NCBI GenBank assembly: GCA_910585605.1
Contig: CAJUFL010000011.1
Coordinates: forward strand, 16,987-80,986
Reading direction: 5' to 3'
Source of the DNA: an uncultured Lachnospiraceae bacterium
GTDB lineage: Bacteria; Bacillota; Clostridia; Lachnospirales; Lachnospiraceae
DNA length: 64,000 nt
This document shows positions 1-8,680 of this stretch, piece after piece (within the stretch, counting starts at the first letter, position 1; each line of letters opens with the position of its first letter). A model generated the notes under the pieces. It had not been told where the DNA came from and made no database searches. It saw only the letters and a list, made by a program, of their open reading frames with translations. A program made the position numbers and the translations under genes.

Positions 1-123
1 GGAACAAAGGATACTGCATTCAGCTTTACATATGCAGGAACAGGTAATTATACAGATATAAAAATGGAAAAAGACATTATATTAAAAAGATTAATAAGGA
101 GTATTAAAAAATATGATAAATAA
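1..123 (+). CDS. C-terminal end of a gene cut by the window edge
   Basis: An open frame runs from base 1 to a TAA at 121-123 (40 residues visible, no start). The residues read as an ordinary soluble protein end, with a lysine-rich tail ending IKKYDK. I do not recognise it. Its end overlaps the start of the lipoprotein gene (ATG at 113) by 11 bases. The ribosome site of that gene, AAGGAG at 96-101, lies inside it, so the two are probably one operon. Confidence 0.6.
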   Translation, partial: GTKDTAFSFTYAGTGNYTDIKMEKDIILKRLIRSIKKYDK

Positions 124-571
124 GAAAAAGACTTTTATCAAATGGGTATTTTTTTTCCTACTTATTTTGATGATCAGCGGATGTCAATCTGATAAAGAAA
201 CCAGTTTAAAAAACATAGGAGAATTAAAAAAAATAACAGTAACCTTAAAAGATAAAGCAGATATTACATATACTGTAACAATAGACTTAAAAAAACAAAC
301 AAAAACGCTATACAAATTTACCAAAAATACAGAAGAAACCACAGAAATTTTTCCCGTAAGTGATGACTTTTTACTATTTATTAAAGAAAACCTCTTGACG
401 GAATTAACTAACTCCTCTAAAAATAACCAGTCCTCGGATACATTACCTGTATTATGGAGAATAGAGATTAGAACAGAAGAAGAAAATTATCATATTAACG
501 GATATGATGAATTTCCTTCCTATTGGGAGACACTATTAAATTATATGGATATATCTCTTGATTCCCTTTAA
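113..571 (+). CDS. Small secreted lipoprotein of unknown function
   Basis: 152 residues. The N-terminus has a positive stretch (NKKKTFIK), a hydrophobic helix and an ISGC lipobox ending at Cys23, so the mature protein should be lipid-anchored to the outer face of the membrane by Lgt and signal peptidase II. An lgt gene is present at 30670-31590. The rest is a polar, beta-strand-rich domain with no motif I recognise. The start is supported by AAGGAG 11 bases upstream. It overlaps the preceding truncated gene and converges on phoR with only 11 bases between stop codons. No terminator is seen in that gap. Confidence 0.8.
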   Translation: MINKKKTFIKWVFFFLLILMISGCQSDKETSLKNIGELKKITVTLKDKADITYTVTIDLKKQTKTLYKFTKNTEETTEIFPVSDDFLLFIKENLLTELTNSSKNNQSSDTLPVLWRIEIRTEEENYHINGYDEFPSYWETLLNYMDISLDSL

Positions 572-582
572 TTATTTATCCC

Positions 583-2364
583 TTACAAAGCTTGCTCTGG
601 CAGAATTACTGTTACCTGTGTTCCCTTACCAGGCTCACTCTCTACCTGAATCTCTCCATGATGCATCAGGACAACATGCTTGACAATGGATAATCCAAGA
701 CCGGTTCCGCCCGCTGATCTGGAATGGCTCTTGTCCACCCTGTAAAACCGTTCAAAAATTCTGTCGGTTTCTTCTGCCGGAATACCGATACCGGTATCTT
801 TCACAGAAATAATAATTTTATGCGTATCATCTATTTCCTTTTTGTAAAACGCGAGTATAACTGTTCCACCCGCATGATTATATTTAATCCCGTTATCACA
901 AAGATTATATAAAACCTCCTCTATCATGGAGGGTATGCCTTCCATCACAACATCCTCTCCTGTAATCTGAACAGATACATTTCCTGTCCTTCCAGAAAGA
1001 CTTAACCGCTCTATCACCTGCTTAGCCAGGTCTTTGAGATTAATTTTTTGTGTATGGCAGGATAGGTGTCCTTCGTCTAATTTAGATAAAAATATAATAT
1101 CATTTATCAGTTCTATCAGTCTGCCTGCTTCTTCATAGATATTTCTTGCAAATCCGGGAATGTCTTCCGTTTTTACTATCCCGTTCATGATGATCTCTGC
1201 CACACCCGATATAGAAGTCAATGGTGTCTTTAATTCATGTGACACATTAGAAGTAAATTCCCTTCGAAGCTGTTCTCTTTTTTCTTTTTCTGTTTCATCC
1301 AGAACGATGATAACTGCTCCTGCCACCTGTTTTTCCTGTTTATTTCCCATTGATGCCAATATTTCTTCTGTTATCCCATCTTCTTTGGTATCCTCTAACA
1401 GAATCGGGTTGGAAAAAATATGAAAAACTTTACCCCTGGTCTTTCGTATTTTCTGATTTCTCGCACCCTTTAAAGCTTCCTCTAAAGCCTCTTTAAGCAC
1501 ACCACTCCTGTCAAAATCAGCTGCATGTTTTCCTGTATAATCTATGTCCTTAGAACCCTCAAAAAGTTCTACTACCGCCGGATTATAGGATAACACATTC
1601 CCCTTTTTATCCAATACAAGAAATCCCTCATTCATATGCTCTGTAAGAGCCTGAAATTTTGCCTGCTGATTCTTAAGATCTTCTATCTGCCGGTCGATCA
1701 GAATATTCTGTTTCCGTATCCTCCTTAGAAGAGGAACGAGTTCCTCGTATTCCTCATCCATTTCACCATACAATAAATCCATATTATTGATAGGTTCTAC
1801 TATACTTTTTGCTGCCCGCTTAGACATAAAATAAGATAAAATGATGATCAGAAAAATTAAAAAGGCTGTCGGCTGAAGCATTGCCAGCACAATAGCCAAT
1901 ATTGTGTTATAGGCACTGGATATCCGGAGCACCGTACCGTCTGTTAACTCCACTGCGTAATAGAGAGTCTGTTCATCTAATGTACCGGAATACCGCACGG
2001 TATACCCTTCTCCGTTCTCCAGTGCCTTTTTTATCTCTTTTCTGTTTTTATGGTTCTCCATACTTTTTGCATCTACATCTGAATCAAACAATACATCACC
2101 TGTTTTATCAATCCAGGTAATCCGTTTTTTATGTTCACCGGCTCCACTGGTTCTTTGCTTCATAAGCATATATCGGTTAAAATTGATAAGATATTCTTCC
2201 CCTGCATAATCAATACCATATGCAATATACTCCGCTTCTGTCTTAAGTTCTGCCTTTATCTGATGTTCAAAATAATCATATAAGATACCCACTATTATTA
2301 AATAAGAAACAAATAATGTTACCATGGACACCCAGAATGTATTTTTAAATATACGTTTTATCAT
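583..2364 (-). CDS. phoR: PhoR-type sensor histidine kinase
   Basis: 593 residues. Membrane helices at about 11-30 and 155-180 flank an extracytoplasmic sensor domain. A PAS-like domain (about 235-320) follows, then HisKA with the phosphoacceptor His376 in SHELKTPLTS, then HATPase with the N box (NLCDNGIKYN), DTGIGIP and GGTGLGLSIVKH. This layout is that of PhoR/WalK-class kinases. It should autophosphorylate and pass the phosphate to the response regulator encoded 50 bases upstream. A PhoP-like box upstream of that regulator favours a phosphate-starvation role. No pst genes are nearby, so the stimulus is inferred. The start has AGGTGG 5 bases upstream. Confidence 0.85.
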   Translation of the reverse strand: MIKRIFKNTFWVSMVTLFVSYLIIVGILYDYFEHQIKAELKTEAEYIAYGIDYAGEEYLINFNRYMLMKQRTSGAGEHKKRITWIDKTGDVLFDSDVDAKSMENHKNRKEIKKALENGEGYTVRYSGTLDEQTLYYAVELTDGTVLRISSAYNTILAIVLAMLQPTAFLIFLIIILSYFMSKRAAKSIVEPINNMDLLYGEMDEEYEELVPLLRRIRKQNILIDRQIEDLKNQQAKFQALTEHMNEGFLVLDKKGNVLSYNPAVVELFEGSKDIDYTGKHAADFDRSGVLKEALEEALKGARNQKIRKTRGKVFHIFSNPILLEDTKEDGITEEILASMGNKQEKQVAGAVIIVLDETEKEKREQLRREFTSNVSHELKTPLTSISGVAEIIMNGIVKTEDIPGFARNIYEEAGRLIELINDIIFLSKLDEGHLSCHTQKINLKDLAKQVIERLSLSGRTGNVSVQITGEDVVMEGIPSMIEEVLYNLCDNGIKYNHAGGTVILAFYKKEIDDTHKIIISVKDTGIGIPAEETDRIFERFYRVDKSHSRSAGGTGLGLSIVKHVVLMHHGEIQVESEPGKGTQVTVILPEQAL

Positions 2365-2414
2365 AGTACCACCTGTTTTTGAAATGATGAAACCATATCA
2401 AAATAGTTTCTTTG

Positions 2415-3095
2415 TCATACAGGATTTCCCAGTTTATAACCAAATCCCCTGACTGTTTCGATCAGACTTCCTGCCTCCCCTAGTTTCTGCCTCAACGTCC
2501 TTACATGCACATCTACCGTCCTGCTTTCTCCATCAAAATCATATCCCCATATCGACTGCAATAACTGGTCTCTGGAAAATACCGTTCCCTGATTCTGAAT
2601 CAATAAAGATAACAGTTCAAATTCTTTGTAAGTAAGAGTCCCAATTTCTTTCCCTCTGACTTTTACGATATGCTTGGAAATACATACATAAAGCATTGCC
2701 ACTGTATAAATATCTCCTTTTTCTTCCTCCTGACTGCTTCTTCTTAATAATGCCCGGATTCTGGATATCAATTCCATCATGCTGAATGGTTTTGCTACAT
2801 AATCATCTGCGCCCGAATCCAGTCCCAGTACCTTATCGTATTCTGTTCCCTTTGCTGTCAGCAAGATAACAGGCAGCCGCTTTGTATCGTTACAGCTCCT
2901 AAGCTTTCTTAAAATCTCCATTCCGTCTTCTTCCGGAAGCATAATGTCCAACAATAACAAATCCGGTATCTGTTCCTCCATCCCTTTCCAGAATGCACCG
3001 GGATATTCAAAGCCTTCTGCTTCAAACCCTGTATTTTTCAATGTATATAATACAAAATTCCTAATACTGTCATCATCCTCTAATAAATATATCAT
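2415..3095 (-). CDS. phoP: PhoP/PhoB-type response regulator
   Basis: 226 residues from the ATG at 3095, which has AGGAGA just upstream. A longer frame reaches 3152 but lacks the receiver consensus before this Met. The receiver domain has the acidic pair near residues 7-8, phosphoacceptor Asp50 (LLLD-IMLP), Thr80 and Lys102 (VAKPF). A winged-helix OmpR-type DNA-binding domain ends TVRGFGYKLG. It is the partner of the adjacent kinase. Upstream lie a -10/-35 pair and an 11-bp-period TTAACA-like direct repeat (3217-3233), the pattern bound by PhoP in Bacillus, which suggests autoregulation. Assignment to the phosphate system rather than WalR is likely but not proven. Confidence 0.85.
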   Translation of the reverse strand: MIYLLEDDDSIRNFVLYTLKNTGFEAEGFEYPGAFWKGMEEQIPDLLLLDIMLPEEDGMEILRKLRSCNDTKRLPVILLTAKGTEYDKVLGLDSGADDYVAKPFSMMELISRIRALLRRSSQEEEKGDIYTVAMLYVCISKHIVKVRGKEIGTLTYKEFELLSLLIQNQGTVFSRDQLLQSIWGYDFDGESRTVDVHVRTLRQKLGEAGSLIETVRGFGYKLGNPV

Positions 3096-3183
3096 ACAGT
3101 CTCTCCTACTATTTACCTGATTATGCAGAATAATTTTATCTGCCATGTACAAAACCCAGATATTTTCATCATAAGCATATTGT

Positions 3184-3211
3184 ATAATACTGGAAAGTAT
3201 ATTACAAACAA
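3184..3211 (-). promoter_or_regulatory. Candidate sigma-A promoter of phoP
   Basis: Minus-strand -35 TTGTTT (3206-3211), a 16-base spacer and -10 TATTAT (3184-3189), about 90 bases before the phoP start. The poor -35 fits a promoter that needs an activator bound just upstream. Confidence 0.5.
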
Positions 3212-3216
3212 TAGAT

Positions 3217-3233
3217 TGTTAAATATACGTTAA
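3217..3233 (-). promoter_or_regulatory. PhoP-box-like direct repeat
   Basis: On the minus strand TTAACG-N5-TTAACA, an exact 11-base period, ends 5 bases upstream of the -35 hexamer of phoP. A third weak copy (TTGTTT) falls on the -35 itself in the same phase. TTAACA repeats with 11-bp spacing are the known PhoP recognition pattern. The assignment is by pattern only. Confidence 0.5.
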
Positions 3234-3346
3234 ATCATCTTTTATTTTTAATGTTTTTATAATTTCAGATATGAGCCTTACTGAAATTACCGACCTGCGT
3301 ACAGCCGCCATATATAGATAAGCTTATACCTTCTGTGCACAATAAC

Positions 3347-3381
3347 AAGCGGTAAAATCCGCCTAAAAGATTTTACCGCTT
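3347..3381 (-). terminator. Terminator of the nadABC operon
   Basis: Perfect 13-bp stem (3347-3359 with 3369-3381), 9-base loop, followed on the minus strand by TTGTTATTG. It lies 60 bases after the nadC stop. The rest of the interval up to phoP (3096-3441) holds only the phoP promoter and its box. Confidence 0.7.
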
Positions 3382-3441
3382 TCCTATATCCTCTTCCACC
3401 CTCCGTAAAAGTGAATACTATATACCATTTACTGTCTGTTC

Positions 3442-4293
3442 TCAGGATAATTTATGCAGGTTTTTAAGTGATAGATCAAGAATAGGGGCTGAATGCGTCA
3501 GTGCACCGGAAGAAACATAATCCACCCCGATATCAATCAAATCCGCTGCATTTTCCTTCGTCACATTCCCGGAACACTCTGTCTCTGCTCTGCCATTAAT
3601 CATCCGAACTGCCTCTTTCATGGTTTCTTTATCCATATTATCTAACATGATAATGTCAGCACCTGCTTCTACCGCCTCCCTCACCATATCAAGATTTTCA
3701 ACCTCTACTTCTATCTTGTGCACAAACGGAGCATATTCTTTTGCCATCTTAACTGCCTTTGCAACACCTCCTGCTGCTCCGATATGATTGTCCTTTAACA
3801 AAATACCATCGGACAGGTTGAAGCGATGATTATAACCGCCACCTACTTTCACTGCATATTTTTCAAATATACGCATATTGGGTGTGGTCTTTCTTGTATC
3901 TAAAAGCTTTGTCTTACTTCCCTCAAACAATATAGCAATAGAACGGGTATAGGTAGCAATCCCACTCATTCTCTGTAAATAATTAAGCGCTGTTCGCTCT
4001 CCCTCTAACAAAACACGGATATCTCCCCGTATCTGTCCCAAATGCTGTCCATTTTTTATTTGGTCTCCGTCCTGTACCTGCATTTTAAAAACCGTATTCT
4101 CATCCAACAATGTAAATACCCGCTGAAACACTTCCAATCCTGCTAACACACCATCCTGCTTACATATCAGATCCACTTCCCCTAACTGATAGGAACGCAT
4201 AACCGAATTTGTGGTAATATCCTCGCTGGTAATATCTTCCCTTAATGCCTGCAAAATAAGATGATCTACATTTAAATCCATTAACTCTCTCAT
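3442..4293 (-). CDS. nadC: Nicotinate-nucleotide pyrophosphorylase (quinolinate phosphoribosyltransferase)
   Basis: 283 residues, the usual family length. It converts quinolinate and PRPP to nicotinate mononucleotide, CO2 and PPi, the third step of de novo NAD synthesis. Family motifs visible are the N-terminal EDITSEDITT, LLEGERTALNYLQRMSGIAT, LLDTRKTTPNMR, KVGGGYNHRFNLSDGILLKDNH and the C-terminal GVDYVSSGALTHSA. Its ATG overlaps the nadB stop in an ATGA, so translation is probably coupled. It is the last gene of nadA-nadB-nadC and is followed by a terminator. Confidence 0.95.
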   Translation of the reverse strand: MRELMDLNVDHLILQALREDITSEDITTNSVMRSYQLGEVDLICKQDGVLAGLEVFQRVFTLLDENTVFKMQVQDGDQIKNGQHLGQIRGDIRVLLEGERTALNYLQRMSGIATYTRSIAILFEGSKTKLLDTRKTTPNMRIFEKYAVKVGGGYNHRFNLSDGILLKDNHIGAAGGVAKAVKMAKEYAPFVHKIEVEVENLDMVREAVEAGADIIMLDNMDKETMKEAVRMINGRAETECSGNVTKENAADLIDIGVDYVSSGALTHSAPILDLSLKNLHKLS

Positions 4294-5612
4294 GTATTCT
4301 TTTCCTCTCTGCCTTTTCGTGCTTCCTCTATTTTTTCTTTCACCCGGTTATGGTATTCTTGTGAATATTCCTGATATGGTTTATGGAGAACTTGACCATT
4401 TTCCATTTTCTTCTCAAAATAACTTCCGTATTCTTCCCACCTAACCGGTTCATATTGTTTTCCAATCTTACAAGCCGCCCTTTTTGCCCAGACAAGACTT
4501 TCCAATAATGAATTACTCGCCAGACGGTTTGCACCATGCACCCCATTACATGCCGTCTCTCCGGCAGCAAATAACCGCTCCATCGACGTCCTGCCATCAG
4601 CATCTACCTTTACACCTCCCATAAAATAGTGCTGTGCTGGAACGACCGGAACAGGCTCCTTTGTAATATCATAACCCTCTTCCATGCACCGTTTATATAT
4701 GTTTGGAAATCTTTTGATAATATCCTGTGCCGGCATATTTCCCAGAGAAAGAAGCACATGATCCGTACCATCCTTCTCCATCTGTTCTTTAATCCGTTTT
4801 GTCAGTATATCCCTTGGAAGCAATTCATCTACAAACCGTTCCCCATTCTTATCCAGCAAAACAGCACCTTCTCCCCTGACAGATTCTGAAATCAGAAATC
4901 TTTTTCCCGGCTTTTTAGAATACAACGTTGTAGGATGAATCTGTACATAATCCACATTTAATAAATCAATCTCATGATTTAAAGAAATTGCCAATGCATC
5001 TCCGGTCAAATGTCTGAAATTAGTAGAATGCTTATACAATCCGCCAATCCCACCACAGGTCCATACAGTATAATCACTAAATATCTCTGTAACGGTTCCG
5101 TCTTCTAACTCTGCCACAATACCATAACAGATATTTTCTTTTTCCAATATATCTATCATAGTCGTATGGGAAAATATTGTAATATTCGGACGTTTTTGTA
5201 CCTGCATGAGCAGCTTCTCCGTAATCTCTTTTCCTGTCAGATCCTCATGATATAAAATTCTAGAGGCTGTATGCCCTCCTTCTCTCGTAAACAGAAACTC
5301 TCCATACTTTCTCTCAAAATCTACGCCAAAATCTACTAATTCTCTTATAATGTCCTGAGAAGACCGAATCATAATCTCAACAGATTCCCTGTTATTCTCA
5401 TAATGTCCTGCCCGTATGGTATCTTCAAAATAAACAGCATAATCATCTTCATTTTTCAACACGCATATGCCGCCCTGGGCAAGATAAGAATCACTTTCTT
5501 CCAAATCTGCTTTTGTGATCATCACAATCTGTTTATCTTCAGGTAAATGCAGTGCCGCAAACAATCCTGCTACACCAGTTCCCACAATCATAATATCATA
5601 TTGTTTTTTCAT
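4290..5612 (-). CDS. nadB: L-aspartate oxidase
   Basis: 440 residues from the ATG at 5612, which has AGAGGA 8 bases upstream. An open frame extends to 5705 but overlaps nadA and lacks family sequence. FAD-dependent oxidation of L-aspartate to iminoaspartate feeds NadA. The N-terminal Rossmann motif is GTGVAGL (11-17). Other visible family motifs are YLAQGGI, REGGHTASRILYHED, GGIGGLY, the VQIHPT stretch and the MGGVKVDADGRTSMERLFAAGE region that carries the second FAD-contact block. It sits 38 bases after nadA and overlaps nadC by 4 bases. Confidence 0.95.
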   Translation of the reverse strand: MKKQYDIMIVGTGVAGLFAALHLPEDKQIVMITKADLEESDSYLAQGGICVLKNEDDYAVYFEDTIRAGHYENNRESVEIMIRSSQDIIRELVDFGVDFERKYGEFLFTREGGHTASRILYHEDLTGKEITEKLLMQVQKRPNITIFSHTTMIDILEKENICYGIVAELEDGTVTEIFSDYTVWTCGGIGGLYKHSTNFRHLTGDALAISLNHEIDLLNVDYVQIHPTTLYSKKPGKRFLISESVRGEGAVLLDKNGERFVDELLPRDILTKRIKEQMEKDGTDHVLLSLGNMPAQDIIKRFPNIYKRCMEEGYDITKEPVPVVPAQHYFMGGVKVDADGRTSMERLFAAGETACNGVHGANRLASNSLLESLVWAKRAACKIGKQYEPVRWEEYGSYFEKKMENGQVLHKPYQEYSQEYHNRVKEKIEEARKGREEKNT

Positions 5613-5650
5613 CTTAAGTCCTCTTAATACACATAATCCTCCGCAAAGAA

Positions 5651-6559
5651 TTACCTGTTTCCTAACTCCAGCATGCGATTTAGTGAATGATTTGCCCCCT
5701 TGCACACCTCATCACTTACATTCACCTCATAGTCCGTATCCTGCAATGCTTTCAGCACCTTATCCACTGTAATCTTCTTCATATCCTCACAAATCATATG
5801 TCCGCCTGCTGGATAAAACATTTTATCAGGATTCTTTTTCTTCAGTTCGTAAAAAACACCCTTTTCCGTACCGATAATGAACTCTTTGTTATCGGAAGCG
5901 GTTGCATACTCAATAATGCCACTGGTAGAACCTATGTAATCTGCCAGGGCAAGTACATTGCTCTGACATTCTGGATGTACCAGAAATTCTGCCTCAGGAT
6001 ATCTTCTCTTTTCTTCAGTTACTTCCTCCACCGTCAATTGATGATGAATTGGACAAAATCCGTCATTAAAGATAAATTTCTTTTCGGGCACCTGTCCTGC
6101 TACATATCTGCCAAGATTCCCGTCCGGAATAAAAAATATATTCTTGTTTGGCAATGCTTTAACAATCTTTACTGCATTTGCAGAAGTAACACAAACATCT
6201 GCATGTACTTTTAACTCTGCTGTAGAATTGATATAACAAACCACTGCTACATCCTCATACTGTGCCCTGATCTGTTTAATCTTATCTACTGCCGCCATAT
6301 GTGCCATCGGACAATCAGCCGTTTCATCCGGCATGATAACTGTTTTTTCGGGATTCAAAATCTTAGCACTTTCTCCCATAAAAGAAACACCGCAAAACAC
6401 GACCATATCTGCTTCAAGATCTACCGCCACCTTGCTAAGATAAAAGGAATCTCCAATATAATCTGCAATTTCCTGTACTTCATCAGGTACATAGTAATGT
6501 GCTAAAATCACCGCATTCTTTTCTTTTTTTAATTCTAAAATCCTGGCCTTTTTATCCAT
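5651..6559 (-). CDS. nadA: Quinolinate synthase A
   Basis: 302 residues. It condenses iminoaspartate with dihydroxyacetone phosphate to quinolinate using an oxygen-sensitive 4Fe-4S cluster. The start MDKKARILELKKEKNAVILAHYY is typical, with AGGAG upstream. The three cluster cysteines expected in the family are in VVFCGVSFMGE (Cys56), HPECQSN and GGHMICEDM. It is the first gene of the nadABC operon. A weak AT-rich inverted repeat (6601-6623) precedes it. I see no clear NiaR operator. Confidence 0.95.
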   Translation of the reverse strand: MDKKARILELKKEKNAVILAHYYVPDEVQEIADYIGDSFYLSKVAVDLEADMVVFCGVSFMGESAKILNPEKTVIMPDETADCPMAHMAAVDKIKQIRAQYEDVAVVCYINSTAELKVHADVCVTSANAVKIVKALPNKNIFFIPDGNLGRYVAGQVPEKKFIFNDGFCPIHHQLTVEEVTEEKRRYPEAEFLVHPECQSNVLALADYIGSTSGIIEYATASDNKEFIIGTEKGVFYELKKKNPDKMFYPAGGHMICEDMKKITVDKVLKALQDTDYEVNVSDEVCKGANHSLNRMLELGNR

Positions 6560-6600
6560 ATAATCTCCTATTTCCTGCCATAAACAGAAAATCTTGTATT

Positions 6601-6623
6601 ATTTTATCTCATAGTGATAAAAT
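6601..6623 (-). terminator. AT-rich inverted repeat between the argH unit and nadA
   Basis: ATTTTATC / GATAAAAT arms of 8 bp around a 7-base loop, 3 bases after the stop of the small gene that follows argH. On the minus strand it is followed by AATACAAGATTTT. It may be a weak terminator or an operator for nadA. The AT-only stem makes the terminator reading uncertain. Confidence 0.35.
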
Positions 6624-6625
6624 CC

Positions 6626-6877
6626 TTAATCTTCCTGTTCTGACATATCCAGATCCATACCGGTGTCATTAAAATTATCATAGAGAACCTGACCCATGTT
6701 AAAGTCATAGGCATCTACATTTCCGTATACCTTACGGACTTCTTCTTCCAGTTCTTCTTTAATTGGCATAAGAGTCTCAACCGGAACATCAAGCATCATG
6801 GAAACCTCTTCCACATCGATCTTTCCTTTTAACATCCTCTTTGCCGCATCCAATTTTGCCTTATCAGTGTTATTCAT
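6626..6877 (-). CDS. Small acidic protein of unknown function, coupled to argH
   Basis: 83 residues from the ATG at 6877. AGAGGTG lies 8 bases upstream and the ATG begins one base after the argH stop. The first half has a DAAKRMLKGKIDVEEVSMMLDVPVETL segment that reads like a small helix-turn-helix or zeta-like helical bundle. The second half is acidic (ends DMSEQED). I do not recognise the family. The tight coupling to argH suggests co-expression but does not reveal a function. Confidence 0.65.
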   Translation of the reverse strand: MNNTDKAKLDAAKRMLKGKIDVEEVSMMLDVPVETLMPIKEELEEEVRKVYGNVDAYDFNMGQVLYDNFNDTGMDLDMSEQED

Positions 6878-6878
6878 G

Positions 6879-8270
6879 TCAAACACCTCTTTCTATATGA
6901 TCTAACCATTCTTCATTCATTGCGATCACCTGTTCCATAGATGCCCTGCCCGGTGCTCCGATGGTTTCCCTTTTCTCCACACAGGTTTTTAAACTGATAG
7001 CATCATAGATATCCTCTTCAAATACCGGGGAAATCCTTTTATATTCCTCTATCGTCATGTCATCCAGCGAAATCCTTTTTTCAATACAGTATAACACCAG
7101 CTGTCCGACAATACCGTGTGCATCTCTAAATGGAACCCCGTGATTCACAAGATAATCTGCTGCATCAGTAGCATTGGTAAACCCGTTTTTGGCACTACAC
7201 TCCATTACATCTTTATTAACTGTCATTGTTTTGATCATGCCTGTAAACAGGGCAAGACATCCTTTTACAGTATCAATGGCATCAAAGGTAAATTCCTTAT
7301 CCTCCTGCATGTCCTTATTATAAGCAAGGGGAATCCCCTTCATAGTAGTGAGAATCTGCATCAAGGCACCATAAACACGCCCTGTTTTCCCCCTTACCAA
7401 TTCTGCAATATCCGGATTCTTCTTCTGTGGCATAATGGAACTACCAGTACTATAGGCATCATCTAATTCCACAAAACGGTATTCGTTGGAATTCCATATG
7501 ATAATCTCTTCCGAAAACCGGCTTAAATGCATCATGATCGTAGACATTGCACCAAGCAGTTCAATCACATAATCTCTATCGGAAACTGAATCCATACTGT
7601 TAAGTGTCGGTCCTTTAAATCCTAATAATTCGGCTGTCATATTCCGGTCAAGGGGATATGTTGTTCCCGCAAGTGCCCCAGACCCCAGCGGACAGTAATT
7701 CATCCTGTCATAAATATCACAGAGCCTGCCATAGTCCCTTTTAAACATCTCCATATATGCACCAAAATGATGTGCCAGGGTAATCGGCTGGGCTTTCTGC
7801 AAATGGGTAAATCCTGGCATAAAAGTATCCACATGCTCTTTCATCAAATTCTGAAGCACCAAAAGTAAATCCTTCACCAAACCCTTTAGATTCACGATTT
7901 CCTTTCTTGTATAAAGCTTCATATCAAGTGCTACCTGGTCATTTCTGGAACGCCCCGTATGAAGTTTCTTTCCGGCATCGCCAATGCGTTCAATCAGATT
8001 AGCTTCTACAAAACTATGAATATCCTCATATTCCGAAGAAATCTCCAATTCCCCGCTCTCTACATCAGCAAGGATTCCCTCAATTCCTTTTAGGATCTTG
8101 TCCCTTTCTTCCTCGGTAATAATCCCCGATGCAGCAAGCATCTTTACATGTGCCATACTGCCTTCCATATCCTCCCTGTAAAACTTCTGGTCAAATGATA
8201 TGGAAGCGTTAAAATTGTATACTAACTGATCCGTTTCTTTTGTAAAACGGCCGCCCCAAAGCTGTGCCAT
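6879..8270 (-). CDS. argH: Argininosuccinate lyase
   Basis: 463 residues from MAQLWGGRF at 8270 (AGAGGAT 8 bases upstream). A Met two codons earlier is too close to the ribosome site. It cleaves argininosuccinate to arginine and fumarate, the last step of arginine synthesis. Features seen are the typical N-terminus, [12 protein letters not shown] (106-117), His156 in FTHLQKAQP and the superfamily signature [11 protein letters not shown] (276-286) holding the catalytic serine loop. It has its own promoter (8474-8502) and an RNA leader with a terminator hairpin and Arg-codon-rich short frame, so arginine-controlled attenuation is likely. Confidence 0.95.
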   Translation of the reverse strand: MAQLWGGRFTKETDQLVYNFNASISFDQKFYREDMEGSMAHVKMLAASGIITEEERDKILKGIEGILADVESGELEISSEYEDIHSFVEANLIERIGDAGKKLHTGRSRNDQVALDMKLYTRKEIVNLKGLVKDLLLVLQNLMKEHVDTFMPGFTHLQKAQPITLAHHFGAYMEMFKRDYGRLCDIYDRMNYCPLGSGALAGTTYPLDRNMTAELLGFKGPTLNSMDSVSDRDYVIELLGAMSTIMMHLSRFSEEIIIWNSNEYRFVELDDAYSTGSSIMPQKKNPDIAELVRGKTGRVYGALMQILTTMKGIPLAYNKDMQEDKEFTFDAIDTVKGCLALFTGMIKTMTVNKDVMECSAKNGFTNATDAADYLVNHGVPFRDAHGIVGQLVLYCIEKRISLDDMTIEEYKRISPVFEEDIYDAISLKTCVEKRETIGAPGRASMEQVIAMNEEWLDHIERGV

Positions 8271-8311
8271 AAACATATCCTCTTTTCTTAATATTTAAAA
8301 AGTATCCTCTT

Positions 8312-8357
8312 TCCAAAAAGTAAAAACGATGAGAAATACGCTTTGTGAATTTCTCAC
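8312..8357 (-). terminator. Leader terminator (attenuator) of argH
   Basis: Minus-strand 9-bp stem (8357-8349 with 8337-8329, one G-T pair), 11-base loop, followed by CGTTTTTACTTTTT. It lies 41 bases before the argH start and after the argH promoter, so it can only act as a regulated leader terminator. A separate hairpin with 7-bp GGAATGC/GCATTCC arms sits at 8379-8394. No T-box consensus (AGGGTGG-ACCGCG) is present. Confidence 0.65.
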
Positions 8358-8391
8358 GTTCGCGGACGGCACCAAATCGGAATGCAGGCAT
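8326..8391 (-). promoter_or_regulatory. Candidate Arg-codon leader peptide upstream of argH (first 22 codons)
   Basis: A minus-strand frame begins ATG at 8391 (MPAFRFGAVRERE...) inside the argH leader. Five of its first 22 codons are arginine (CGA 8379-8377, CGC 8364-8362, CGT 8358-8356, CGT 8340-8338, CGT 8328-8326). The second and third lie immediately before and on the 5' arm of a terminator hairpin. A ribosome stalled there for lack of Arg-tRNA would cover that arm. The frame stays open to 8209, overlapping argH out of frame. The ribosome site is weak (GGAAGG about 15 bases upstream), the main reason for doubt. Confidence 0.4.
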
Positions 8392-8473
8392 TCCAGCTTA
8401 ACTTATGCCTTCCACACAAATCAAATGGAACAGGAATGGAAATTCTTTTTCCATATCCAAACACACTTCTTTC

Positions 8474-8502
8474 ATTCTACAACAATTTAATATGAGTGGC
8501 AA
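8474..8502 (-). promoter_or_regulatory. sigma-A promoter of argH
   Basis: Minus-strand TTGCCA (8497-8502), 17-base spacer, TAGAAT (8474-8479). Transcription would start near 8467 and give a leader of about 195 bases holding the attenuator. Confidence 0.6.
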
Positions 8503-8618
8503 GTGCTATTCCACTTCGATTTAAAAATCCTGTTTCAGCCCGACTTATATATCCAGTGCTAATATGAAAAAATTATCCTTATGCCAAAGACTATGTTTTG
8601 GATGATATATTTTCCGTA

Positions 8619-8668
8619 AGAAAAAGAGCCCGTCCCGCTATCATATACAGAACCAGCGTGACAGACTC
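8619..8668 (-). terminator. Terminator of argD
   Basis: Minus-strand 14-bp stem with one mismatch (8668-8655 with 8639-8626) followed by TTTTTCTT, 13 bases after the argD stop. It separates argD from argH, so the two are separate transcription units. Confidence 0.75.
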
Positions 8669-8680
8669 CTCCTTTTTCAT

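Noticed and set aside
5687..6214. 175-residue plus-strand open frame over nadA
   Set aside because: It is antisense to nadA, with no ribosome site and no protein-like composition; a shadow of the real gene.
8312..8502. T-box riboswitch before argH
   Set aside because: A leader terminator is present but neither the AGGGTGG-ACCGCG T-box nor a specifier-loop pattern can be seen.
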